Both the position numbers and the translations under genes were made by a program. The notes below the pieces were generated by a model. The model saw nothing but the letters and a program-made list of their open reading frames with translations, made no database searches and had not been told where the DNA came from. Source: an uncultured Solirubrobacteraceae bacterium (GTDB lineage Bacteria > Actinomycetota > Thermoleophilia > Solirubrobacterales > Solirubrobacteraceae). From it: a stretch of 6,762 nucleotides of DNA. Positions 1-5,320 of this stretch are shown piece after piece (position 1 is the first letter of the stretch; each line of letters starts with the position of its first letter). Where the stretch lies: contig CADCVT010000250.1 of the NCBI GenBank assembly GCA_902806215.1, positions 1-6,762 on the forward strand, written 5' to 3'.

Positions 1-256
1 CGAGATCCACGTCGAGTTCGTCTACGCCCCGCCCGCGGGGAAGCTCGGCGCGACGGTCGCCAAGCTGTTCAACGAGGTCCCGGAAAAGCAGATCCACGGC
101 GACCTGCGCCGCTTCAAGCAGATCGTCGAGACCGGCGAGATCGTGCGCTCCGACGGCTCGCCTGACGGCCAGTCCGTCGGCCGCCTCGCCAGGCAGCGCC
201 CGGCTCAGCCGCTCGACGAGTCAGACCACGCCGAGCTCGTGGGGTCCTCGTCATGA
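1..256 (+). CDS. SRPBCC-family (polyketide cyclase/dehydrase-like) protein, C-terminal fragment
   Basis: This is the 3' end of a gene that starts left of the window. The frame beginning at base 2 is open for 84 codons and stops with TGA at 254-256. The segment around residues 9-50 (VEFVYAPPAGKLG, then FNEVPEKQIHGDLRRFKQIVETGEI) matches, from memory, the C-terminal strand and long closing helix of START/SRPBCC proteins of the cyclase/dehydrase type. In those proteins this helix closes a hydrophobic ligand cavity. About 30 polar, probably disordered residues follow. The stop overlaps the ATG of the downstream dehydrogenase (ATGA, 253-256), so the two are probably translationally coupled and share an operon. 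The ligand is unknown. The family assignment is fairly secure; the coupling to formaldehyde or alcohol metabolism is inference from position. Confidence 0.8.
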   Translation, partial: EIHVEFVYAPPAGKLGATVAKLFNEVPEKQIHGDLRRFKQIVETGEIVRSDGSPDGQSVGRLARQRPAQPLDESDHAELVGSSS

Positions 257-1434
257 AGGCCACCGTCTACTCGGGCCGCAACACGGTCCAGGTCGAGAAC
301 GTCCCGGATCCGAAGATCCTCAACCAGCACGACGCGATCGTGAAGATCACCTCGACGGCGATCTGCGGGTCGGACCTGCACCTCTACGACGGCTACATGC
401 CGACGGTCAAGAAGGGCGACATCCTCGGCCACGAGTTCATGGGCGAGGTCGTCGAGACCGGCCGCAACGTCTCGAAGCTCAAGGTCGGCGACCGCGTCGT
501 CGTGCCGTTCCCGATCGCGTGCGGCGAGTGCAACCAGTGCAAGCTCAGCCTGTTCGCCAGCTGCGAGAACTCGAACCCCAACGCCCGCTTCGCCGAGGCG
601 CAGATGGGCCACTCGCCGGCGGGGATCTTCGGCTACTCGCACCTGCTCGGCGGGTTCGCCGGCGGACAGGCCGAGTACGCGCGGGTGCCGTTCGCCGACG
701 TCGGGCCGATGAAGATCGACTCGGACCACACCGACGAGCAGGTCCTGCCGCTGACCGACGCGTTCCCGACGGGCTACTTCGGCGCGGACCTGTGCGACAT
801 CAAGGGCACCGACATCGTCGCCGTGTGGGGCGCGGGCCCGGTCGGCCTGTTCGCCGCCGCGAGCGCGTGGCTGCTCGGCGCGCACCGCGTGATCGTGATC
901 GACCGCTTCCCGTACCGCCTCGAGATGGCCACCAACCGGACCGGCTCGGAGACGATCAACTACGAGGAGGTCGACAGCGTCAAGGAGTGCCTCGACGAGC
1001 TCACCGGCGGTCGCGGCCCCGACAAGTGCATCGACGCCGTCGGCATGGAGGGCCATCACGCCCACGGCCTGCACTTCGCGTACGACCGCGTCAAGCAGGC
1101 GCAGCGCCAGACGACCGAGCGGCCCTACGCGCTGCGCGAGGCGATCCAGGCCTGCCGGCCCGGCGGCATCGTGTCGGTGATCGGCGTCTACGGCGGCCTC
1201 CTCGACAAGATGCCGATGGGCACCGTCGTCAACAACGGCCTGCAGATACGTGCCGGGCAGTGCCACGTGCACCGCTACCTCAAGCCGCTCTACGAGGAGA
1301 TCAAGGCCGGCCGGATCGACCCGAGCTTCGTGTTCACGCACAAGCTTCCGCTCGACGAGGTCTCCAACGGCTACGAGACCTTCAAGCACAAGCAGGACGA
1401 GTGCGTGAAGGTCGTCCTCAAGCCGACGGCGTGA
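253..1434 (+). CDS. Zinc-dependent alcohol dehydrogenase (MDR family), glutathione-independent formaldehyde dehydrogenase-like
   Basis: A 393-aa medium-chain dehydrogenase/reductase, complete and of normal length for the class. It would oxidise an alcohol or aldehyde hydrate with NAD+ in the cytoplasm. Catalytic zinc ligands are visible as C38 (AICGSDLH), H60 with E61 (GHEFMGEV) and D169 (LTDAFPTGY). The Asp third ligand is the arrangement known for Pseudomonas putida formaldehyde dehydrogenase. The structural zinc lobe is C90, C93, C96 and C104. The Rossmann motif GAGPVG is at 193-198. D217, at the end of the second strand (VIVID), suggests NAD rather than NADP. The segment GYSHLLGGFAGGQAEYARVP (about 127-146) is typical of this subfamily. 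The ATG overlaps the stop of the upstream SRPBCC gene (ATGA) and only a weak GTGGGG lies upstream, which suggests translational coupling. The true substrate (formaldehyde or another alcohol) cannot be read from sequence. The 3' end abuts the convergent S4 gene. Confidence 0.93.
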   Translation: MKATVYSGRNTVQVENVPDPKILNQHDAIVKITSTAICGSDLHLYDGYMPTVKKGDILGHEFMGEVVETGRNVSKLKVGDRVVVPFPIACGECNQCKLSLFASCENSNPNARFAEAQMGHSPAGIFGYSHLLGGFAGGQAEYARVPFADVGPMKIDSDHTDEQVLPLTDAFPTGYFGADLCDIKGTDIVAVWGAGPVGLFAAASAWLLGAHRVIVIDRFPYRLEMATNRTGSETINYEEVDSVKECLDELTGGRGPDKCIDAVGMEGHHAHGLHFAYDRVKQAQRQTTERPYALREAIQACRPGGIVSVIGVYGGLLDKMPMGTVVNNGLQIRAGQCHVHRYLKPLYEEIKAGRIDPSFVFTHKLPLDEVSNGYETFKHKQDECVKVVLKPTA

Positions 1435-1641
1435 TCACCGGATCGTGACGGTCTCGCCCTCGGCAGCCACGGTGTCGCCGAGGGTGAGTTGCCGCCCGCG
1501 GCGGGTCTCGACCTCGCCGTTGACGGTGACGGCGCCGTCGGCCAGCAGCGCCTTGGCGTCGGCGCCGGACTCGGCGATGCCGGCGAGCTTGAGCAGCTGG
1601 CCGAGCCGGATGATGTGACCCTGGATCTCGATCTCCTCCAC
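1435..1641 (-). CDS. Small S4-domain RNA-binding protein (YbcJ-like)
   Basis: A 68-aa protein that is essentially a single S4 domain, as in the YbcJ family of small stand-alone RNA-binding proteins. The S4 core is visible as LGQLLKLAGIAESGADAKAL (about 13-32) followed by the turn ADGAVTVNGEVETRRGRQL (about 34-52), with a basic patch R47, R48, R50 that would face RNA. The rest is a short beta C-terminus. YbcJ-like proteins are associated with RNA or ribosome binding, but their exact role is not settled. The start is GTG at 1639-1641. No good Shine-Dalgarno precedes it; GGAGGAG falls inside the first codons. The stop (TGA on the - strand, 1437-1435) directly touches the dehydrogenase stop. The family is confident from the pattern; the function is only general. 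Confidence 0.85.
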   Translation of the reverse strand: MEEIEIQGHIIRLGQLLKLAGIAESGADAKALLADGAVTVNGEVETRRGRQLTLGDTVAAEGETVTIR

Positions 1642-1650
1642 AGCCCGGAC

Positions 1651-1669
1651 TGTAAGGGGGGCTGACCCC
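1651..1669. repeat. REP-like palindromic repeat, copy 1
   Basis: The sequence TGTAAGGGGGGCTGACCCC matches copy 2 at 1719-1737 in 18 of 19 positions, differing only by G for T at position 11. GGGG and CCCC arms give a short GC-rich hairpin. Motifs of the GGGGTC-n-GACCCC type recur as dispersed intergenic palindromes in many high-GC genomes; that is from memory. It sits 10 bp upstream of the S4 gene start. Confidence 0.6.
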
Positions 1670-1718
1670 GCGGCCTACGTCGAACGTTGACGAGGAGGCC
1701 GTTTCGCCTGGAAAACCG

Positions 1719-1737
1719 TGTAAGGGGGTCTGACCCC
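1719..1737. repeat. REP-like palindromic repeat, copy 2
   Basis: The sequence TGTAAGGGGGTCTGACCCC is in the same orientation as copy 1 and 68 bp further on. Here the palindrome is better preserved. GGGGTC (1725-1730) and GACCCC (1732-1737) flank a single base, or the copy folds as AAGGGG (1722-1727)/CCCCTT (1734-1739) with a 6-nt loop. It ends about 14 bp before the start codon of the 186-aa gene, so a hairpin here could cover the 5' leader of that mRNA. Confidence 0.65.
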
Positions 1738-1751
1738 TTTAGGGTGGCGGG

Positions 1752-2312
1752 ATGGAGGCAGACGCTCACAAGGTCGCGATGGACGCGGCGATCGAGGCGG
1801 AGGGTCGCGCGTTCGACGCACTGCTCGAAGGGCGGGACGCCGCGCCGCTCCTGCGGGTCGCGGAGGCGTCGTGGCGGCGTTCGTGGGAGACGGCTCCTCC
1901 GCGCAGCTACGGGCGGCTGATCGGGATGGTCAAGGCCGCGGTGCTTGCGGGCGACGCGGCCGAGGCCGCCGCCTACGTGCGTGACGCCGTCGGCGAACCC
2001 GACTCGCCTCCGTCTGCGTACGCGCTGGCGATCACGCTGCTCGTCGAGGGAGACGACGCTGGAGCCGCCCGGGCGGCGGCCGGGATGCGTGGCGGGTCGG
2101 ACGCGTTCGACCGGACCGCCGAGGCGATCGATGCGCTCGCGACCGGCCACGCTGAGCGCTACGCGAACGCCCTCGCCGCGATCGTCGCGGACTTCGAGCA
2201 GCGAACCGAGCACCTCACCGGCGTCGCGATCGCCGACACCGCGCTGATGCTCGAGCGCCTGGCCGAGCCGCGCGGGATGGCGGCCCGCCCGGAGTCCGAC
2301 GTCCTGCCCTGA
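1752..2312 (+). CDS. Conserved-looking hypothetical protein, all-helical, 186 aa
   Basis: I do not recognise a named family. The protein is cytoplasmic (no signal peptide or membrane segment), acidic and Ala-rich, and reads as a chain of amphipathic helices. Pairs such as SYGRLIGMVKAAVLAGDAAE (about 52-71) and SAYALAITLLVEGDDAGAAR (about 88-107) have the size spacing and 'LxxGD' turns of TPR-like or helical-repeat proteins. The C-terminus ends in a compact motif (VAIADTALMLERLAEPRG, then ARPESDVLP, about 157-186). I associate that motif loosely with uncharacterised actinobacterial proteins of similar length. The start is ATG preceded by a purine-rich GGGTGGCGGG that is only a fair ribosome site. 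It is transcribed alone: divergent from the S4 gene and convergent with PhzF. Coding status is well supported by length and consistent GC3; function is unknown. Confidence 0.75.
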   Translation: MEADAHKVAMDAAIEAEGRAFDALLEGRDAAPLLRVAEASWRRSWETAPPRSYGRLIGMVKAAVLAGDAAEAAAYVRDAVGEPDSPPSAYALAITLLVEGDDAGAARAAAGMRGGSDAFDRTAEAIDALATGHAERYANALAAIVADFEQRTEHLTGVAIADTALMLERLAEPRGMAARPESDVLP

Positions 2313-2335
2313 CCGTGGAGCTCCGCCAGCTCGTC

Positions 2336-2372
2336 CGTGGTGGGAGCCAGTACCTCGCGTCAGCCCACCGCG
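2336..2372. terminator. Possible hairpin between convergent genes
   Basis: CGTGGTGGG (2336-2344) can pair with CCCACCGCG (2364-2372) through nine pairs, one of them G-U, around a 19-nt loop. It spans most of the 47-bp gap (2313-2359) between the convergent 186-aa gene and PhzF, and overlaps the PhzF stop. There is no T-tract and the loop is long, so it is only a weak terminator candidate. Confidence 0.3.
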
Positions 2373-3208
2373 ACCGCCGTGCCCGTCACCGCGATCTCTG
2401 AGCGGGTGTCGTCGACGTCGACCTCGATGAGGCTCGGGCGGCCCATGTCCTCGCCCTGCACGACGGTGACCCGGACCGGCGGGCTGACCGCGCCGAGCTC
2501 GCGCAGGTACGCGCCGAAGCTCGCGGCCGCGGCGCCGGTGGCCGGGTCCTCGACGACGCCGCCGACGGGGAACGGGTTGCGGGCGGCAAAGCGCGTCTCG
2601 TGCTCGCGCCAGACGAGGTCGAGCGTGGTCAGGTCGAGGCGGAGCATGAACGCCTTCAGGCCGTCGAAGTCGTATTCGAGTTCGGCCAGGCGCTCGCGGG
2701 TCGCGGCGGCCAGGATCAGGTGGTGCGCGCCCGCGTAGGCGATTCGCGAAGGCAGCGCGGGGTCGAGCTCGTCCTCGCGCCAGCGCAGGAGCGTGAGCGC
2801 CTCCGCGAGGTCGTCGCCGCCGATCACCCGCACGGACGGCGCGACGCTCGTCAGCGTCGCCTTGCCGTCGCGGACGCGGACCGGCACGTCGCCGGACTTC
2901 GTGCGCAGGAGGTGGTCGCCGTTGCCGAGGGCGACGCCGGTGGCGATCGTCGCGTGCCCGCAGAAGGGGACCTCGGCCTCCGGGCTGAAGTAGCGGACCT
3001 CGAGCGATCCGGCCCCGTCGCCGCCGACCACGAACGCCGTCTCGGAGTAGCCGAGGCGTGCCGCGATCTCGAGCATCGCGGGGTCGTCGAGGCCAGTGGC
3101 GTCGAGCACCACGCCGGCCGGGTTGCCGCCGCGCGGGTCGTCGGAGAAGGCGGCGAGTCGGAGGATCTCGGTGGCGGAGGTGGGGGAGGAGGGCATGGCT
3201 GCGAGCAT
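2360..3208 (-). CDS. PhzF-family epimerase/isomerase-like protein
   Basis: A 282-aa member of the PhzF family, which has two diaminopimelate-epimerase-like lobes and usually forms dimers. The family includes PhzF of phenazine synthesis, an isomerase of dihydro-hydroxyanthranilate, but most chromosomal members have unknown substrates. Hallmarks are the N-terminal strand with GGNPAGVVL (about 27-35), the catalytic glutamate in GYSETAFV (E56), the RYFSPEAEVPFCGHATIA signature (about 72-89, H85), and the second-lobe motif VEDPATGAAAASFGAYL (about 219-235, D221). These match the E/H/D set known from PhzF. Two starts are plausible. ATG at 3208 has GGGGA six bases upstream and is preferred; ATG at 3196 (278 aa) is closer to the family's usual N-terminus but has no visible ribosome site. 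No phenazine genes lie nearby, so a role in phenazine synthesis is not supported. Confidence 0.93.
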   Translation of the reverse strand: MLAAMPSSPTSATEILRLAAFSDDPRGGNPAGVVLDATGLDDPAMLEIAARLGYSETAFVVGGDGAGSLEVRYFSPEAEVPFCGHATIATGVALGNGDHLLRTKSGDVPVRVRDGKATLTSVAPSVRVIGGDDLAEALTLLRWREDELDPALPSRIAYAGAHHLILAAATRERLAELEYDFDGLKAFMLRLDLTTLDLVWREHETRFAARNPFPVGGVVEDPATGAAAASFGAYLRELGAVSPPVRVTVVQGEDMGRPSLIEVDVDDTRSEIAVTGTAVAVG

Positions 3209-3234
3209 CGCTGGTCCCCGCGAGCCGAGCAACA

Positions 3235-3279
3235 GTGATCGATGATGGCCGCGATAAGGCCGCAACGTGACCGATGATG
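3235..3279. promoter_or_regulatory. Imperfect direct repeat in the PhzF / AlkZ-like divergent promoter region
   Basis: GTGATCGATGATG (3235-3247) is repeated as GTGACCGATGATG (3267-3279), 12 of 13 bases identical and 32 bp start to start, which is about three helical turns. The two copies lie between two divergently transcribed genes, and the second overlaps the ATG of the winged-helix gene. This layout would suit a two-site operator for a DNA-binding protein. The role is inferred; the second copy may be partly coincidental because it includes start codons. Confidence 0.35.
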
Positions 3280-4395
3280 TGGGCCGTGGAGGTCCTGACC
3301 CGTCGCGAGCTCAACCGCGCACTGCTCGAGCGCCAGCTCCTGCTGCGGCGCTCGGCGATGCCGGTCGCCGAGGCCGTCGAGCACCTCGTCGGCCTCCAGG
3401 CCCAGGCTCCCGCTCCGCCGTACTACGGGCTGTGGTCGCGGCTCGAAGGGTTCGACCCGCACGAGGTCGGGCGCCTGCTGATCGACCGCGAGGCCGTCCG
3501 CATGACGCTCATGCGCGGGACGGTCCACCTCATGAGCGTCGCCGACGCCGCCGCCATCCGCCCGCTCGTCGACACCGTCATCGCGCGCGGGCACAGCGGC
3601 GTGTTCGGCCGGCGGCTGGTCGGCGTCGACGTCGGCGCGCTCGGAGCCGCGGCCCGCGTCGAGGTGGCCGACGCGCCGCTGACGGCACGGGAGATCGGCA
3701 AGCGGCTGATCAAGCACGGCATCGGCGAGGACCTCGAGGCGGTCGCCAACGCGACGCGCGTCTACGCGCCGCTCGTGCAGGTGCCGCCGCGCGGCGTCGG
3801 GGGGCGGGGCGGGCAGGCGAAGTACGCGACGTTCGAGGCGTGGACGGGGCGCGAGCTCGACACCGAGCCCGCGATCGAGCCGCTCGTCCTGCGGTACCTG
3901 CGCTCGTTCGGGCCGGCCTCGGTCATGGACATGCAGAACTGGTCGGGGCTGACGAAGCTCACGCCGGTGTTCGACGGCCTGCGCGACCGGCTCGTCGTCC
4001 TAGGCGACGAGGACTGCCGCGAGCTCTTCGACCTGCCCGACGCGCCGCGGCCGGGCGCGCAGGTGACCGCGCCCGTCCGGCTGCTGGGGGAGTTCGACAA
4101 CGTCCTGCTCGGCCACGCGGACCGCAGCCGGATCATCCCCCCGGACTTCGCGTGGCGGACGCTCCTCGGAGACGGGAAGACGTACGGCAACCTCCTCGTC
4201 GACGGGATGCTCGCCGCGCTGTGGCGGATCGACCGCGAGGGCAAACGCCGAGCGACGCTGCTGATCCGCCCACACCACGCGTGGACGGCCGACGTCCGCG
4301 ACGAGGTCGAGGCCGAAGCGACCCGCATGCTCGACTTCGCGGTCTCCGACGTGCAGAAGCGGACCGTCCGGATCGGCGATCCGGTGGCGGCATGA
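3274..4395 (+). CDS. Winged-helix DNA-binding protein, HTH_42 / AlkZ-like DNA glycosylase family
   Basis: A 373-aa protein of the HTH_42 (former DUF1006) family, which includes AlkZ and YcaQ, winged-helix DNA glycosylases that remove alkylated bases or unhook interstrand crosslinks. Seen here: the N-terminal helix TRRELNRALLERQ (about 9-21), then EHLVGLQAQAPAPPYYGLWS (about 36-55) holding Q42-A-Q44. This corresponds to the QxQ motif that marks the AlkZ-like subgroup, in contrast to QxD in YcaQ/AlkX. RGTVHLMSVAD (81-91) and the C-terminal GEFDNVLLGHADRSRIIP (272-289) are also typical. The start is ATG 3274; ATG 3277 and GTG 3286 are in-frame alternatives and the ribosome site is poor (AAGG about 17 bases upstream). 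The gene is divergent from PhzF. Many family members have no demonstrated substrate, so glycosylase activity is a family-based inference rather than a reading from this sequence. Confidence 0.88.
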   Translation: MMWAVEVLTRRELNRALLERQLLLRRSAMPVAEAVEHLVGLQAQAPAPPYYGLWSRLEGFDPHEVGRLLIDREAVRMTLMRGTVHLMSVADAAAIRPLVDTVIARGHSGVFGRRLVGVDVGALGAAARVEVADAPLTAREIGKRLIKHGIGEDLEAVANATRVYAPLVQVPPRGVGGRGGQAKYATFEAWTGRELDTEPAIEPLVLRYLRSFGPASVMDMQNWSGLTKLTPVFDGLRDRLVVLGDEDCRELFDLPDAPRPGAQVTAPVRLLGEFDNVLLGHADRSRIIPPDFAWRTLLGDGKTYGNLLVDGMLAALWRIDREGKRRATLLIRPHHAWTADVRDEVEAEATRMLDFAVSDVQKRTVRIGDPVAA

Positions 4396-4417
4396 CCGCC
4401 GCCACCGAGGGCCTCGG
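4382..4417. terminator. Candidate bidirectional terminator with two overlapping hairpins
   Basis: CGGTGGCGG (4382-4390) pairs perfectly with CCGCCACCG (4399-4407) around an 8-nt loop that contains the stop codon of the AlkZ-like gene. A second inverted repeat, CCGAGG (4405-4410)/CCTCGG (4412-4417), overlaps the first and fills the rest of the 22-bp gap up to the VOC stop codon. The hairpins share bases 4405-4407, so they compete. No U-tract is visible in either direction, as is common for high-GC actinobacterial terminators. Confidence 0.5.
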
Positions 4418-4846
4418 CTAGCGCCCGTCCGGCCAGGCGACGCTGGTCTCGACCCGCTGGGTCATCCGGATCTGGTTGCCGGAGTCGTCGCGGAACGCGG
4501 CGTCGATCCCGTAGAAGCGCTCCATCGGCTCCTGGACGACCTCGACGCCCTTGGCGACGAGGTCGTCGAACGTCGCCCGGCAGTCGTCGACCTCGAGGAA
4601 GAGCGTCCCGCCGAACCCCTTGGCGATGAGCGTGTCGATCTGGTCGCGCGTCTCCTCGTCGACGATGGGCGGGTTGAGACGCTCGAGCAGCACCTCGACG
4701 TCGGGCTGGTCGGGCGGGGAGACCGTCAGCCAGCGCATGGCGCCGAGGTCCATGTCCTCGCGCGGGGTGAAGCCGAGGGTCTGCGTGTAGAACTCGAGGG
4801 CGCGCTGCTGGTCGAGGACGCGGAGGGCGACGATGGGGATTCTCAT
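4418..4846 (-). CDS. VOC-family (glyoxalase/bleomycin resistance/dioxygenase fold) protein
   Basis: A 142-aa protein with the vicinal oxygen chelate fold: two beta-alpha-beta-beta-beta modules. The first module opens with IVALRVLDQQRALEFYTQTL (about 5-24) and LGF, the usual 'xDQxRALxFYxxxLGF' start. The second begins at GGTLFLEVDDCRATFDDLVA (about 79-98) and closes with AAFRDDSGNQIRMTQ (about 115-129), the strand that usually carries the last ligand or substrate contact. The metal ligands usual in active VOC enzymes are not obvious, so it may bind a small molecule or metal without a known reaction. It starts 10 bp after the AraC-type gene and is almost certainly co-transcribed with it. No clear Shine-Dalgarno precedes its ATG, which fits translational coupling. 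Substrate unknown. Confidence 0.88.
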   Translation of the reverse strand: MRIPIVALRVLDQQRALEFYTQTLGFTPREDMDLGAMRWLTVSPPDQPDVEVLLERLNPPIVDEETRDQIDTLIAKGFGGTLFLEVDDCRATFDDLVAKGVEVVQEPMERFYGIDAAFRDDSGNQIRMTQRVETSVAWPDGR

Positions 4847-4856
4847 GGCGGCGACG

Positions 4857-5282
4857 CTAATCGCCAGCCGGGCTCGCTGGCTTCTCCATTCGTGCGCCGT
4901 TGGGCCGCGTCCACTGCGCCGCCCAGCAGCCGGGGATCGCGGGGTAGAGGCCTGCGTGGGCCGCGCGGTAGGCGGTCGGCGTCATGCCGGCGATCCGGTG
5001 GAAGGCCGAGCTGAACGAGCCGAGGCTCTCAAAGCCGACCTCGAAGCAGATCTCGGTGACGCTCAGGCCGGTGTTGCGCAACAGCTCCTGGGCGCGCTCG
5101 ACGCGGCGGGTGACGACGTACTGGTGCGGGCTCTCGCCGTACGCCTCCTTGAAGCGCCGGCTGAAGTGCCACGGCGACGCGTGCGCCTGGCGGGCCAGCG
5201 CCGCGACGTCGAGCGGCTCGGCGTACGCGCGGTCGACGAGGTCCTTCGCGCGGCGCAGATGGGCGGCCTCCTCCGGGGTCAT
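4857..5282 (-). CDS. Short AraC-family transcriptional regulator (DNA-binding domain only)
   Basis: A 141-aa regulator made almost wholly of the two-helix-turn-helix AraC/XylS DNA-binding domain. The first HTH is LDVAALARQAHASPWHFSRR (about 24-43). The second is LSVTEICFEVGFESLGSFSS (about 73-92), with the family signature running to FHRIAGMTPTAYR (94-106). There is no N-terminal effector-binding domain. A C-terminal tail (LYPAIPGCWAAQWTRP, 112-127) resembles the tail of similar short regulators that I recall sitting next to VOC genes in actinobacteria, and it may be the effector or contact region. The start chosen is ATG 5282, because it matches the family N-terminus (MTPEEAAHLRRAKDLVD); a frame open further upstream would overlap the carbonic anhydrase with low-complexity Arg-rich sequence. 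It lies 38 bp after the carbonic anhydrase and 10 bp before the VOC gene, which it probably regulates. Confidence 0.9.
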   Translation of the reverse strand: MTPEEAAHLRRAKDLVDRAYAEPLDVAALARQAHASPWHFSRRFKEAYGESPHQYVVTRRVERAQELLRNTGLSVTEICFEVGFESLGSFSSAFHRIAGMTPTAYRAAHAGLYPAIPGCWAAQWTRPNGARMEKPASPAGD

Positions 5283-5320
5283 GCGCGGCACATCATCGCG
5301 CGTGACGGCGGTCGCGTGGG

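Larger units (their letters stand above)
1642..1751. promoter_or_regulatory. 110-bp divergent intergenic region with repeats
   Basis: This gap separates the start of the S4 gene (-) from the start of the unknown 186-aa gene (+), so it must contain whatever initiates both unless one transcript is leaderless. It holds two copies of a 19-bp GGGGTC/GACCCC-type repeat, one next to each gene. Between them lies a short inverted repeat CGTC (1678-1681)/GACG (1689-1692) around GAACGTT. A TTGACG at 1687-1692 could be a -35 element for the + gene, but only GGAAAA or GAAAAC sits at the right distance for a -10, so no promoter is assigned firmly. Confidence 0.4.

Noticed and set aside
205..1389. Long open frame on the - strand opposite the dehydrogenase (394 aa)
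   Set aside because: It is an antisense shadow of a very GC-rich gene: low-complexity Arg/Ala/Val/Asp composition, no recognisable domain, and the + strand frame has all zinc-dehydrogenase motifs.
1687..1716. TTGACG as a sigma-70-like promoter for the 186-aa gene
   Set aside because: The hexamer fits a -35, but no acceptable -10 lies 16-18 bp downstream (GGAAAA or GAAAAC), so I did not call a promoter.
2360..3208. Phenazine biosynthesis locus suggested by PhzF
   Set aside because: No other phz-like gene is present; PhzF-family proteins are common single genes of unknown substrate.
3249..3260. GGCC repeats around GCGATAA as an operator hairpin
   Set aside because: Only four-base GGCC units, each self-complementary and very frequent at this GC content; not distinguishable from chance.
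1371..3314. 647-aa - strand open frame spanning the S4 gene, the intergenic repeats and PhzF
   Set aside because: It is out of frame with both real genes, Arg/Pro-rich and without motifs; it also crosses a region that holds a + strand gene. Lack of stop codons is expected at this GC content.
3267..4421. 384-aa + strand frame overlapping the AlkZ-like gene
   Set aside because: Arg/Ala-rich frame-shifted shadow; the alternative frame from 3274 has the full HTH_42 family pattern.
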